The notes under the pieces were generated by a model, which had not been told where the DNA came from, made no database searches, and saw nothing but the letters and a program-made list of their open reading frames with translations. This document shows positions 12,035 through 24,241 of a DNA stretch of 64,000 nucleotides, piece by piece. Position numbers and translations under genes: made by a program. The stretch is from Patiria miniata (Eukaryota; Echinodermata; Asteroidea; Valvatida; Asterinidae): positions 11,879,730-11,943,729 of the forward strand of contig NW_024037059.1 of the NCBI RefSeq assembly GCF_015706575.1, given 5' to 3'. The number at the start of each line of letters is the position of its first letter. Position 1 is the stretch's first letter.

Positions 12035-12269
12035 CGTGGAAGGTTTAAGCACAACAGGCAAATACAGGTAGAGGATTAAGTTGCGTCATCAATAATCTCG
12101 ACAGCTTTGCTTCTAAACAACAACCAATAACATATCAACAGGGTTGCAAATGATCAGCATGCAAACAATGTGTGTGATCTGCTCTTCAACTATGATGGGC
12201 AAGACAAATGTTTAACTGTGACTTGTGAGTCAACTGGTTAAGTTCGTTGTAGAGGACGACTGGAAGTAC
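12035..12269 (+). repeat. Direct repeat, copy 2 (partner at 8786-9018)
   Basis: Matches 8786-9018 with small indels; see that entry. After GGAAGTAC the two copies lose similarity at once, which gives a sharp right boundary. Confidence 0.85.
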
Positions 12270-13640
12270 AATGATACCAAAAATTGGGCTTACACCATAA
12301 ATGAATGGGATGCCATCTGCCTCTTATCTCCCAAGGGCTGTAACTTGCACAAACACTCTCATTCTCCCTATTCCATTGCAAGGTTACACTGCTCCAAATA
12401 CAGATCTCATTTACCAAATGCTTGACTATGGGTACAAAAATGCATACTTACGTTTAGTTTAGTTTACTCTGCTTTGTATCTAAGAGTTGCCTATTCCTTA
12501 ATATCTTATGCCTGATGTGCCGCTGTCTTCTCTTGCACTGCAAGTTTTGCAGGCGTACCGGTTTGCCTGTAGTGGATGTAAACAACAGTGTATTCTAGGC
12601 AAACTATGAATGTGGCTCAGCCAATAGCTTGACTTATTTTCCTAACGCTTTGAATATTACCCATCAGTGGTGTTACCCATCTGGACGTCATTACAACAGA
12701 AGTGTAAGAATCCACAAAATTTTCAGTGATGCTATGCAACGTCTCAGATGCCAGTCTTTTCTGAAGACCCTCAGGGCCGAGAAGCAAACAGAAGCATCTG
12801 ATGTTTAACAGGATATGCAGGCATCATTTCCAAGCACACAGTACAATGATATTGTCGGAAGCAGCCAGTACTGCACACTTGTGTCAAAGCGTGCTTCAAT
12901 CCTCCAGTCACAGTCAACAAGGCCTATTTTTTGTATTCTGGTCCTCATACATGGCGTGAGCCCTTCTTGTTTTCATTCGTCCTACAAGAGAGGGAGATTG
13001 GCTGCTTCAAGTGTCTGCTAGTGTGTGTACATGAATATAAATTGTTATTCTGTGGTCATATGTCAACTTAGTCTAACGATTATTCAATTGTCAATCATTT
13101 TAACTGGAATGAAAACAATTTTGATTATACATGTATTCATTATCAATTACATGTAGATCATTTACCAAACTCCTGTAATTTATTCTGCCCGCAGCAGTTA
13201 TTTTCTGTCTTCAATTATATTAACTGATGTCCACTATTAAACAGCCAACATCTCAACATTCTGTGTGTGTCTTCATTTATTCACCGGGTCTTGGAGATTG
13301 ACTCCCCTTCCCCAGTCCGCACTCAGGTGGGGACAACCAAGTAGGCACGCCCTTGTGTGTTACTACAATATGCATTTCACAGTTAATGACCTCGTGTCAT
13401 CATTCTCTGATTGTCTCAGTGTCTCATACTCTGATTAAACCTATGAGTCCAAATTTTGTTTTGTTTTGTTGGTGAAGCTGCCGCTGGAAACGCAGTGTGT
13501 AATTATGGAAGCAAAGTGTTGCAATTGTGAAAGGCCTCATGCCTAGACGTGGTAGAAAAATCCCCATCTCTGGAACACTGGAAGATTTCATGTACCCGAA
13601 ACAACAGCAGACATTTTAACTTCCCAGGACATTACTACAA
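12270..13640. other. Gene-free stretch
   Basis: No convincing gene. A few 60-70 codon frames lack recognisable domains or splice context. Confidence 0.45.
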
Positions 13641-14270
13641 GTGTCACGCCTGACTATAAATGCATCTGTGGCGACTGCTCCTCATTTGTTGCTGGCATGG
13701 TAAATGCAAGCAAAAAGTCTGAAGAAAGTAAAAGCGTCTTCTCTGCGTCTACGAAAGATAGCTCATTTGTACTGACCAAAATGATTAAAAGAATTCTATA
13801 TAACTTGTGTATAAAGGGAATATGAAGGGGAGGACCTCCAGGTGTATGTCTGCTCAATTCTTCCACAATTTCTAGAGCACTGCTATGTGAAAAGGCAACA
13901 AGCTGCGACGTATCAAGAGGAAAGAAAAGCTGCGGAAAGTTCAACATCAACGGCCCTCATTCAAGTTGATTTTTCGGAGAACTATACCTGCCTGCACCAA
14001 GATGAAATCCAAAGCGCATACTGGCAACAGAGTCAAGTCAGTCTATACATGGCAGCTATTTGGTTTGAAGGTCAGCTACATCCTTAAGTCGTCGCATCTG
14101 ACAATTTAACTCATAGTAAAGACAATCATTGCATATGTTGATACTTTGTTAGAAGGTCTTTCTTCACGGTGCAGTGAAGTATCCATCTGGTCCGATGAAC
14201 CTGCATCTCAATTTAAGAACAGATACATCGCAGCCGCCATCCCCCGTTCTTAAGAAGCAACATGGTGGTG
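13641..14270 (+). pseudogene. Relic of a transposase-like gene with QVDFSENY motif
   Basis: Three peptide blocks in the same orientation recall one repetitive invertebrate family. Near 13660 is YKCICGDCSSFVAGM. In 13842-14087 the frame gives FLEHCYVKRQQAATY followed by ALIQVDFSENYTCLHQDEIQ and QSQVSLYMAAIW. Near 14170-14247 another frame gives VSIWSDEPASQFKNRYIAAA. In intact members known to me the order is VKR ... QVDFxENYT ... SDxLxHxK ... SDGPxSQFKN, with aspartates that may form a DDE-type active site, so a transposase is plausible but unproven. Here the blocks lie in different frames with stops between them: the SDNLTHSK block follows an in-frame stop after GQLHP. It is a dead copy. Confidence 0.6.
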
Positions 14271-14462
14271 TTGGAGATTCCGATTGAACACTTTATAAGG
14301 AGTGACATTTACATGTTTAAATGATAAACAAATCAAATCTGTTTAAAACTTTTCCCAAACAGAGTTCAAATTTCAAAAATTTGACCTTGTATTTATGAAA
14401 TCTGCCCAATTGATGCTCGGTGCAGAAATGTTGACTAAGGGAATTAATATGTGGTTGGCTGG

Positions 14463-14630
14463 TTTCAAATGCACGCTCATGGCAATTGGGGATGCGTGGC
14501 CCGAACCAAATATAGAGGTCAAGATGCAGTTGTCTTGCATAATGAATGAGCCATGGTCTACATGTATTACACAGACTAACTTCGATAAAGCTTCTTTAGG
14601 AAACGATCGTTTCAGCTTAGGTTTTAAAGT
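14463..14630 (+). repeat. Direct repeat, copy 2 (partner at 11383-11543)
   Basis: Second copy of the block described at 11383. It directly abuts the first unit of the MULE array, so the block may be part of the original transposon and the copy at 11.4 kb a solitary remnant. Confidence 0.8.
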
Positions 14631-14633
14631 GTT

Positions 14634-16996
14634 ACCTTGTTTCCGAAAGAATTCTATCCATCCCAAACAACGTGCTATCATATTATAGCGTGTAGAATCG
14701 CTGTTGGGATGCCACCAGAGGAAGATAGTAAGCCGACCGGTAACTTGGGATTGTTGAAGCGGACACTTTTGAGTTCAGGATTGAACTCAACATTGAGCAA
14801 GTTTGAGGTCCGCAAGATCAAAGGACAGTGAGGAAACTCTTTACAATTATTTTTGATAGTTCAGCAAGCATATACATGAAGAATGGATGAATTCGCAATA
14901 TTAGTTTTTCTTTGCGAACAAAACGTAGGAGAATTAGGGCTCTGGTTGAAGAACATTTGAAGACACTTGATGACAGTGGATCATTTGATAGTGCAGAGGC
15001 TGCAGAATCTGATCAATCCTTACCATTGAGACGCTGTAGTTAAAGGATACATGAACAGTCATCTAATCCTAAGCTTGGTAATGTTGAAGCTTTTAGTTGG
15101 AATGATGAACATGATGCAAACTGTTCAAGACAAGCACCAAACTCATCTGACTTATCAGACGGTGAATTGTACCGCATGTACTTCAGCGACGCAGCTATTG
15201 AGGCTTTGAGTGATAGTGATGAAAGTGGAGAAATCACGGATGATTCATCAAAGTGCATAAATAGTCAAGAAGAATTAGCTGAATGCTCTAGTAGATTTAA
15301 CATTTCTCACTTGGCACTGTCTGGATTATTTATTTTATTCCTGGTTTAACTTATTAGCTTACCATTACAATGGTCTTGCTTTTAAGTTGATTCTTTTGAA
15401 AACTTAATTATAAAGCTTCGCATCTTGTACATAAACTTTCTTAATTATGAAAAAGGTGTTTTTTGTTTTTGTTCCCAGGGGCTGTTCACCGCAACCCAAA
15501 GTCCATTCCACAACAAAAGCGGAAATCAGGGATGTTGCAACATCATTCTTGTACAACGTCCGCGATAAGAACGGCTGCAGAAAACAATGCAAAAATGTCT
15601 AAGAGAACGGCAACCGAGTACAAAAATAAAGTAAAAATGCCCATGTCAGACTTCAGCGAATTATTCAAAGGCAAACAAAGCAAAGGACTACAAAAAAAGG
15701 AGAAGTATGGAAGGACATGGGTCAATACAAAACGAAAAGATTTCTATGACACAGTATGTTTCACTCATAACTTTCTAGCCAATGAGGGTGTTGAAGTCCG
15801 TGAAATGATGATTGAAGATGGTTTTGGTAATACAGTAAAATTCCCGGAACGTTTTTCCCTCTTCCATGATAAACAAAGCTGTAAAAAAACATAGAAAGAA
15901 TGCTTTTATCAAGGACACTTTCATGATAGCTGACAGAGCATACCATGTCATGAGCTGTTTTCTGAGATGGTGATGAGGGTTTCCAAGTCTGCAAACTATC
16001 TGTATATATCATACGATACCTCATTCAATCTTGGTGATTTTTACGTCTCTATGCTGATAATGAGACATTCTCATTTCGTTGAAAATCCCATAGTACCAGT
16101 GGCTGTCATATTACGTGACAGAAAATACCAGACAAGTCACAAAGAGCTTTTAAAAATTCTCCATTAAAAGTGCCCTTCACTTTTTACGGACAACCTGGTA
16201 GTTATCACAGATCACGAACAGGCAACTGTGAACGCTATCAAGGCAGAATTGCTGGCAACCAACATATTGTGTTGAAACCACCTGCTTGGTGATGTTAAAC
16301 GGTGGGTCATTGCCCATGGGGGAAAGTTGAGACCGCCAAGTATACAGAAAGGATGTAAAGGGGCATGTTGAACTGTAAGAGCAAACATAAGTACGATTTG
16401 TAACCCTGGAAATTCAAGATCAAATGAGGCAGGGCAGGTCAAGATCAAATGAGGCAGGGCATTTCTACACCATTATGAGGATGACCTGTAACCATGTATT
16501 ACATCTTCAGGCAGATGGGTCTTAGAACCACTGGGGATATACACGCCCGACTCAGGGGTTACTACAAACAGTAGCGAAAATTTCAATGCTGTTATGAAAC
16601 AAGTTGTAGACAGAAAGGAGATGCCCATAGATAGCATGGTTCTATGCATGTATTACCCTTTTCCAATTTCTACCTTAATGAGCTCCTTCAGGGTAACTGC
16701 AATCTAGGCGACTATCGTCTAAAGACAAATAACCAGAAATGTTCAACCTCCTTAGATGACGCAAATTTGTCAATTCATTCTACATGTAGCTGGACCAAGT
16801 TCGGTTGTTGACCATGTACATGTAGTAAATGCTCAATTAGCTTAGTCAATCTCACTGAAGGTAACTGCTTCAGAAGGAAGACTAGGCAAGTTGAGCATGA
16901 CCAAAATGCTGCTTGATAACCACAGGATAACTTGCGTTCCTGAATGTGGGGCATTTATGGTGCAAGCTTCGAAGGGAATAATTATGATATTCTGTT
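14634..16996 (+). mobile_element. MULE/SWIM transposase array, unit 1
   Basis: First of four tandem units; the anchor ACCTTGTTTCC was chosen for convenience and cuts inside the SWIM segment. Within the unit, in order: N-terminal piece starting MDEFAIL at 14883; acidic segment YRMYFSDAAIEALSDSDESG (15167-15349) ending with SRFNISHLALSGL; a CAG acceptor at 15478; PKSIPQQKRKSG and a basic region to 15894; HELFSEMV then YDTSFNLGDFYVSMLIM (15967-16167, likely first catalytic Asp); VITDHEQATVNAI (~16200, likely second Asp); GVTTNSSESFNAV (~16550, likely Glu); and the SWIM-like GAFMVQ block at the end. This is the order of a MULE-type cut-and-paste transposase. Stops split it, for example after LLKILH and inside the expected CWNH motif (TGT TGA AAC CAC). 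The unit is dead. Confidence 0.8.
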
Positions 16997-17517
16997 ACCT
17001 TGTTTCCGAAAGAATTCTGTCCATGTATTTCCCAAACAACGTGCTATCATATTATAGCGTGTAGAATCGCTGTTGGTATGACACCAGAGGAAGATAGTTA
17101 GCCGACCGGTAACTTGGGGTTGTTGAAGCGGACACTTTTGTGTTCTGGATTGAACTCAACATTGTGCAGGTTTGAGGTCCGCAAGATCAAAGGACAGTGA
17201 GGAGGTTCTTTACAATTATTTTTGATAGTTCAGCAAGCATATAGAATGGATGAATTCGCAATATTAGGTTTTCTTTGCAAACAAAACGTACGAGAATTAG
17301 GGCTCTAATTGAAGAACATTTTAAGACACTTGATGACAGTGGATCATTTGATCAGAGGCAGAGGCTGCAGAATCTGATCAATCCTTACCATTGAGAGACT
17401 GTAGTGAAAGGATACATGAACAGTCATCTAATCCTAAGCTTGGTAATGTTGAATCTTTTAGTTGGAATGATGAACATGATGCATACTGTTCAAGACATGC
17501 ACCAAACTCATCTGACT

Positions 17518-17666
17518 GGTATCTGAACAACTCGTACCCGGGACAACTCGTACCCGGGACGACACGTACCCCAAATTTGTGACCCGGGACAACTCGTACC
17601 CGAGACGACTCGTACCTGGGACAACTCGTACCCGGGACAACTCGTACCCGGGACGACTCGTACCTT
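17518..17666. repeat. 16-bp minisatellite (AACTCGTACCCGGGAC)
   Basis: About eight head-to-tail copies of a 16-bp unit, with one divergent segment (GTACCCCAAATTTGTG) in the middle. A two-unit version lies at the equivalent place in unit 4 (23123-23152). A related array, read on the other strand, lies at 56455-56552. Confidence 0.9.
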
Positions 17667-18063
17667 GTACTTTTCTTACCATTTACTTTGCTGTTCCTTT
17701 TTAGTTAGATGTAATTGACAAATCCGAAGAAGCTCCTAGGGCGGAGTTTGCTCGTTACTTATGTGATCTTCAGTTATTGCATTACTAAATACATGTAAGT
17801 GTACCGAGTCATTATGAAATGTTACATAATTATGTCACCTTCTACAGTTTTTATGACATTAATTTTGTCTTTCATTTCATGGGGTTTTATTTTACGGGGA
17901 TAACTCAATCAACACAAATTATCATACCATCAACAATCCGAGTAGCGTGTCAATCTTTGCCTATGTGAAATAATTGAAAAGCCACTTAATTACTATTGTT
18001 AGCCTTGTATAAGTAGCGTGAGATGCCATGTTTAGCAAGTCATTGTGTTCGGGCCCAATGGAT
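17667..18063 (+). mobile_element. 5' leader of the FLYWCH-type MULE, copy 1
   Basis: The sequence from CTTGTACTTTTCTTACCATT to GGCCCAATGGATAG matches 23153-23210 plus 23636-23965. It is AT-rich and non-coding in both places. In copy 1 it joins directly to the transposase middle, so the N-terminal coding half has been lost here. Confidence 0.7.
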
Positions 18064-18480
18064 AGAATCCAACGGCACCGACCTTCACCTGTCCCGACCC
18101 AGTCAACCTAAAGCGTACCGCCAACAGAACCCGACAAAGCCAGCGACCTCCAGAGCCCGCCGACCTGGACTTCGAGGTCGCAACCCATTTCCTGCCCGCC
18201 GACTTCTTTCAGAAGGACGTCCGTGTGGGATCCGCTCGCCATCTCATCTTCTACACCCCCGATCAACTGGAGCTGCTGGACAGGGCCAAGACGTGGTACT
18301 TGGATGGTACCTTCAAGCTAGTCAAGCAGCCGTTCTGCCAGCTATATTCTGTCTACGCTTTCATCAAGGGCAACGCTGGCGAATTGAAGCAAGTCCCCCT
18401 AGCTTTCGCCATGATGTCCAGGTGCACCAAGAAGGACTACATGTACAAGAAGGTTAGCTTGAGTTAACAAGAGTCGAGCC
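18064..18480 (+). pseudogene. FLYWCH-type MULE transposase, middle fragment
   Basis: GAATCCAACGGCAC ... GACCTTCACCTGTC aligns with 24927-24957, marking the point where the N-terminal half would end. The fragment then encodes RPPEPADLDFEV, an RxGSARHLIFYTPDQL segment and AKTWYLDGTFKLVKQPF (about 18289-18330), the first catalytic-Asp block of MULE transposases, followed by QLYSVYAFIKG and LAFAMMSRCTKKDYMYKK. Two overlapping frames are involved, so a frame change lies just before the YLDGTF block. The fragment ends near 18480 and array sequence resumes at about 18551. Confidence 0.75.
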
Positions 18481-20281
18481 TTTGGTCAGTGATCCGTGCC
18501 GTCTTCGATGTGGACATCAAGGGGTGTCTATACCATTGGATCCAAAACGTGTGAGAAATCACGGATGATTCATCAAAGTGCATAAATAGTCAAGAAGAAT
18601 TAGCTGAATGCTCTAGTAGATTCAACATTTCTCACTTGGCACTGTCTGGATTATTTAGTTTATTCCTGGTTTAACTTATTAGCATACCATAACAATGGTC
18701 TTGCTTTTAAGTTGATTCTTTTGAAAACTTCATTATAAAGCTTCGCATCTTGTAAATGCACTTTCTTAATAATGAAAAAGGTGTTTTTTGTTTTTGTTCC
18801 CAGGGGCTGTTAACTGCAACCCAAAGTCCATTCAACAACAAAAGTGGAAATCAGGGATGTTGCAACATCATTCTTGTACAACGCCCGCGATAAGAACGGC
18901 AACCAAGTACAAAAATAAAGTAAAAAAATTTCCATGTCAGACTTCAGCAATTTATTCAAAGGCAAACAAAGCAAAGGACTACAAAAAAGGAGAAGTATGG
19001 AAGGACATGGGTCAATACAAAACGAAAGGATTTATATGACACAGTATGTTTCACTCATAACTTTCTAGCCAATGAGGGTGTTGAAGTCCGTGAAATGATG
19101 ATTGAAGATGGTTTTGGTAATACAGTAAAATTCACGGAACGTTTTTCCCTCTTCCATGATAAAAAAAGCTGTAAAAAAACATAGAAAGAATATTTTTATC
19201 AAGGACACTTTCATGATAGCTGACAGAGCATACCATGTCATGAGCTGTTTTCTGAGATGGTGATGAGGGTTTCCAAGTCTGCAAACTATCTGTATATATC
19301 ATACGATACCTCATTCAATCTTGGTGATTTTTACGTGTCTATGCTGATAATGAGACATTCTCATTTCGTTGAAAATCCCATAGTACCAGTGGCTGTCATA
19401 TTACGTGACAGAAAATACCAGACAAGTCACAAAGAGCTTTTAAAAATTCTCCATTAAAAGTGCCCTTCACTTTTTACGGACAACCTGGTAGTTATCACAG
19501 ATCACGAACAGGCAACTGTGAACGCTATCAAGGCAGAATTGCCGGCAACCAACATATTGTGTTGAAACCACTTGCTTTGGTGATGTAAAACGGTGGGTCA
19601 TTGCCAATGGGGAAAAGTGGAGACCATCAAGTATACAGAAAGGATGTAAAGGGGCATGTTGAACTGTAAGAGCAAACATAAGTACGATTTGTAACCCTGG
19701 AAGGTCAAGATCAAATGAGACAGGGCAGGTCAAGATCAAATGAGGCAGGGCATTTCTACACCATTATGAGGATGACCTGTAACCATATATTACATCTTCA
19801 GGCAGATGGGTCTTAGAACCACTGGGGATATACACGCCCGACTCAGGGGTCACTACAAATAGTAGCGAAAGTTTCAATGCTGTTATGAAACGAGTTGTAG
19901 ACAGAAAGGAGATGCCCATAGATAGCATGGTTCTATGCATGTATTACCCTTTTCCAATGTCTACCTCAATGAGCTCCTTCAGGGTAACTGCAATCTAGGC
20001 GACTATTGTCTAAAGACAAATAACCAGAAATGTCCAACCTCCTTGGATGACGCAAATTTGTCAATTCATTCTACGTGTAGCTGGACCAAGTTCGGTTGTT
20101 GACCATGTAGTAAATGCTCAATTAGCTTAGTCAATCTCACTGAAGGTAACTGCTTCAGAAGGAAGACTAGGCAAGTTGAGCATGACCAAAATGCTGCTCG
20201 ATAACCACAGGATAACTTGCGTTCCTGAATGTGGGGCATTTATGGTGCGAGGTTCGAATGGAATAATTATGATATTCTGTT

Positions 20282-22594
20282 ACCTTGTTTCCGAAAGAAT
20301 TCTGTCCATGTATTTCCCAAACAACGTGCTATCATATTATAGCGTGTAGAATCGCTGTTGGTATGCCACCAGAGGAAGATAGTAACCCGACCGGTAACTT
20401 GGGATTGTTGAAGCGGACACTTTTGAGTTCAGGATTGAACTCAACATTGAGCAAGTTTGAGGTCCGCAAGATCGAAGGACAGTGAGGAAGCTCTTTACAA
20501 TTATTTTTGATAGTTCAGCAAGCATATAGAATGGATGAATTCGCAATATTAGGTTTTTCTTTGCGAACAAAACGTAGGAGAATTAGGGCTCTGGTTGAAG
20601 AACATTTGAAGACACTTGATGACAGTGGATCATTTGATCAGAGGCAGAGGCTGCAAAATCTGATCAATCCTTACCAATGAGTGACTGTAGTGAAAGGATA
20701 CATGAACAGTCATCTAATCCTGAGCTTGGTAAAGTTGAAGCTTTTAGTTGGAATGATGAACATGATGCAAACTGTTCAAGACAAGCACCAAACTCATCTG
20801 ACTTATCAGACAGTGAATTGTATCGCATGTACTTCAGCGACGCAGCTATTGAGGCTTTGAGTGATAGTGATGAAAGTGGAGAAATCACGGACGATTCATC
20901 AAAGTGCATAAATACATGTAGTCAAGAAGAATTAGCTGAATGCTCTAGTACATTTAACATTTCTCACTTGGCACTGTCTGGATTATTTAGTTTATTCCTG
21001 GTTAAACTTATAAGCATACCATAACAATGGTCTTGCTTTTAAGTTGATTCTTTTGAAAACTTAATTATAAAGCTTCCCATCTTGTACATAAACTTTCTTA
21101 ATTACGAAAAAGGTGTTTTTTGTTTTTGTTCCCAGGGGCTGTTCACCGCAACCCAAAGTCCATTCCACAACAAAAGTGGAAATCAGGGATGTTGCAACAT
21201 CATTCTTGTACAACGCCCGCGATAAGAACAGCTGCAGAAAACAATGCAAACATATCTAAGAGAACGGCAACCGAGTACAAAAATAAAGTAAAAAATGCCC
21301 ATGTCAGACTTCAGCGAATTATTCAAAGGCAAACAAAGCAAAGGACTACCAAAAAAGGAGAAGTATGGAAGGACATGGGTCAATACAAAACGAAAGGATT
21401 TCTATGACACAGTATGTTTCACTCATGGTTTTGGTAATACAGTAAAATTCCCGGAACGTTTTTCCCTCTTCCATGATAAAAAAAGCTGTAAATAAACATA
21501 GATAGAATGTTTTTATCAAGGACACTTTCATGATAGCTGACAGAGCATACCATGTCATGAGCTGTTTTCTGAGATGGTGATGAGGGTTTCCAAGTCTGCA
21601 AACTATCTGTATATATCATACGACACCTCATTCAATCTTGGTGATTTTTGCTATGCTTATAATGAGACATTCTCATTTTGTTGAAAACCCCATAGTACCA
21701 GTTGCTGTCATAATACGTGACAGAAAATACCAGACAAGTCACAAAGAGCTTTTGAAAATTGTCCATTAAAAGTGCCCATCACTTTTTACGGACAACCTGG
21801 TAATTATCACAGATCACGAACAGGCCACTGTGAACGCTATCAAGGCAGAATTGCTGGCAACCAACATATTGTGTTGAAACCACCTGCTCGGTGATGTGAA
21901 ACGGTGGGTCATTGCCCATAGGGAAAAGTTGAGACCGTCAAGTATACAGAAAGGATGTAAAGGGGCATGTTGAGCTGTAAGAGCAAACATAAGTACGATT
22001 TGTTACCCTGGAAGGTCAAGATCAAATGAGGCAGGGCAGGTCAAGATCAAATGAGGCAGGGCATTTCTACACCATTTTGAGGATGACCTGTAACCATATA
22101 TTTCATCTTCAGGCAGATGGGTCTTACTCTTAGAACCACTAGGGATATTCACGCCCGACTCAGGGGTCACTACAAACAGTAGCGAAAGTTTCAATGCTGT
22201 TATGAAAGGAGTTGTAGACAGAAAGGAGATGCCCATAGATAGCATGGTTCTATGCATGTATTACCCTTTTCCAATTTCTACCTTAATGAGCTCCTTCAGG
22301 GTTACTGCAATCTAGGCGACTATCGTCTAAAGACAAATAACCAGAAATGTCCAACCTCCTTGGATGACGCAAATTTGTCAATTCATTCTACGTGTAGCTG
22401 GACCAAGTTCGGTTGTTGACCATGTAGTAAATGCTCAATTAGCTTAGTCAATCTCACTGAAGGTAACTGCTTCAGAAGGAAGACTAGGCAAGTTGAGCAT
22501 GACCAAAATGCTGCTCGATAACCACAGGATAACTTGCGTTCCTGAATGTGGGGCATTTATGGTGCAAGGTTCGAAGGGAATAATTATGATATTC
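20282..22594 (+). mobile_element. MULE/SWIM transposase array, unit 3
   Basis: Same order of blocks as unit 1 without the foreign insert. The N-terminal frame is better kept here: ATG at 20531 gives MDEFAILGFSLRTKRRRIRA and remains open for 49 codons. The acidic exon is at 20677-21024, and a CAG acceptor precedes the basic segment at about 21136. About 70 bp present in units 1 and 2 (NFLANEGVEV region) are missing near 21426. D1 block near 21610, D2 block near 21805. Diagnostic bases (TTTTGAGTTC, GAGCAAG, GAGGAA) group it with unit 1. Confidence 0.8.
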
Positions 22595-23122
22595 ACCTTG
22601 TTTCCGAAAGAATTCTGTCCATGTATTTCCCAAACAACGTGCTATCATATTATAGCGTGTAGAATCGCTGTTGGTATGCCACCAGAGGAAGATAGTTAGC
22701 AGACCGGTAACTTGGGGTTGTTGAAGCAGACACTTTTGTGTTCAGGATTGAACTCAACATTGTGCAGGTTTGAGGTCCGCAAGATCAAAGGACAGTGAGG
22801 AGGCTCTTTACAATTATTTTTGATAGTTCAGCAAGCATATAGAATGGATGAATTCGCAATATTAGGTTTTCTTTGCGAACAAAACGTACGAGAATTAGGG
22901 CTCTGGTTGAAGAACATTTGAAGACACTTGATGACAGTGGATCATTTGATCAGAGGCAGAGGCTGCAGAATCTGATCAATCCTTACCATTGAGAGACTGT
23001 AGTGAAAGGATACATGAACAGTCATCTAATCCTGAGCTTGGTAATGTTGAAGCTTTTAGTTGGAATGATGAACATGATGCATACTGTTCAAGACAAGCAC
23101 CAAACTCATCTGACTGGTATCG

Positions 23123-23152
23123 GAACAACTCGTACCCGGGACGACTCGTACC
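23123..23152. repeat. 16-bp minisatellite, short copy
   Basis: Two units of the AACTCGTACCCGGGAC repeat at the same insertion junction as in unit 2, followed by the same CTTGTACTTTTCTTACCATT leader. Confidence 0.85.
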
Positions 23153-23965
23153 TTGTACTTTTCTTACCATTTACTTTTCTGTTCCTTTTTAGTTAGATGT
23201 AATGGACAAATCCGAAGATGTGGAAAACCAAAAGCCGTTGAGTTTTGGGGAATTGCCAGTGGTGACAAGCAAGAGATTGTTCTGGAGAGATTCTGGCAGC
23301 TGGCCGATGATCGCGGAGTTCGCCGAATTTGCGGAAGGAGCTATAGCAATCATGAGCTTCGTATAAACTTATTTGATCTTCATTTATTGCGAAAACTTAT
23401 TTCTAAAATAAGTGGACCGATTCTTTAAAATTATAAAAATGTTACATATGTCACCTTCTACACTTTTTATGACATTAATTTTGATAACCATCAACAATCC
23501 CATAGCGTGTCAGTCTTTTGCATAATTATGTGAAATAATTCAAATGTCACTTGATTAGAATTGTAAGCTTAGTGAGTAGCGTGAGATGCCATGTTTCACG
23601 CGTCATTGTGTTCCCGTTTGCAGGGCTATAACGCCAGCTACTAGGGCGGAGTTTGCTCGTAACTTATTTGATCTTCAGTTATTGCATTACTAAATAAGTG
23701 TACCGAGTCATTATGAAATGTTACATAATTATGTCACCTTCTACAGTTTTTATGACATTAATTTTGTCTTTCATTTCATGGGGTTTTATTTTACGGGATA
23801 ACTCAATCAACACAAATCATCATACCATCAACAATCCGAGTAGCGTTTCAATCTTTGCCTATGTGAAATAATTGAAAAGCCACTTAATTACTATTGTTAG
23901 CCATGTATAAGTAGCGTGAGGTGCCATGTTTAGCGAGTCATTGTGTTCTGGCCCAATGGATAGTT
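23153..23965 (+). mobile_element. FLYWCH-type MULE leader, copy 2, with internal ~300-bp tandem duplication
   Basis: 23354-23625 and 23650-23950 are diverged copies of one segment (ACTTATTTGATCTTCA ... TATGACATTAATTTTG ... CCATCAACAATCC ... GTAGCGTGAG.TGCCATGTTT). A small open frame at 23201-23366 (MDKSEDVENQKPLSF ..., about 54 codons) precedes them and is absent from copy 1. I cannot assign it a function. Similar GCCAGCTACTNGGGCG words close each repeat (23629 and 24001). Confidence 0.65.
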
Positions 23966-24132
23966 CTGAAGACGCCGCTCCCGTTTGATCGGGGCCGCCC
24001 ACGCCAGCTACTGGGGCGTGCAACCCCGATGCGTGGATGTCGACGTCGCCTATTGGGTGGCGGCTCTTCAAAAAAAGAGAAATCTGGAAAGCGATTGGTG
24101 GATTTAAAAGTGCCCAGAATCCATCATATGTC

Positions 24133-24164
24133 TATAAAAGGGGCACGTCTTCAAAGATCAGCAT
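24133..24164 (+). promoter_or_regulatory. TATA box and initiator of the FLYWCH-type MULE
   Basis: TATAAAAG at 24133-24140 is followed by TCAGCAT at 24158-24164, which puts the initiator A about 27 bases from the first T, the usual spacing for an RNA polymerase II core promoter. The start codon I favour (24242) lies about 80 bases further on. Support is from sequence and spacing only. Confidence 0.55.
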
Positions 24165-24241
24165 CTAGATGAGGCCAGTCCAAGTCAGATATAGCTTTCC
24201 AAGTCACTTTGCGAGATTCAAGAATCAAGATCAAGACCAAG

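Larger units (their letters stand above)
16997..20281 (+). mobile_element. MULE/SWIM transposase array, unit 2 (with inserted second MULE)
   Basis: Same unit as at 14634, but 17516-18550 is foreign: after CATCTGAC the sequence changes to a minisatellite plus pieces of a FLYWCH-type MULE and returns at TGAGAAATCACGG. About 110 bp of the unit is missing at the junction. Relative to unit 1 it shares diagnostic bases with unit 4 (TTTGTGTTC, TGTGCAGG, GAGGAGG). It carries the same inactivating stops as the other units, including TGT TGA AAC in the CWNH motif, so it descends from an already dead copy. Confidence 0.8.

Noticed and set aside
11383-14688. FKCTLMA...KASLGND frames as a conserved gene
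   Set aside because: Present only in the two copies of a direct repeat; I recognise no protein family, so it is kept as a repeat.
20240-20270. tRNA B-box-like GGTTCGAA in the array units
   Set aside because: No A box at the right distance and no cloverleaf; it lies within the SWIM coding region of the transposase.
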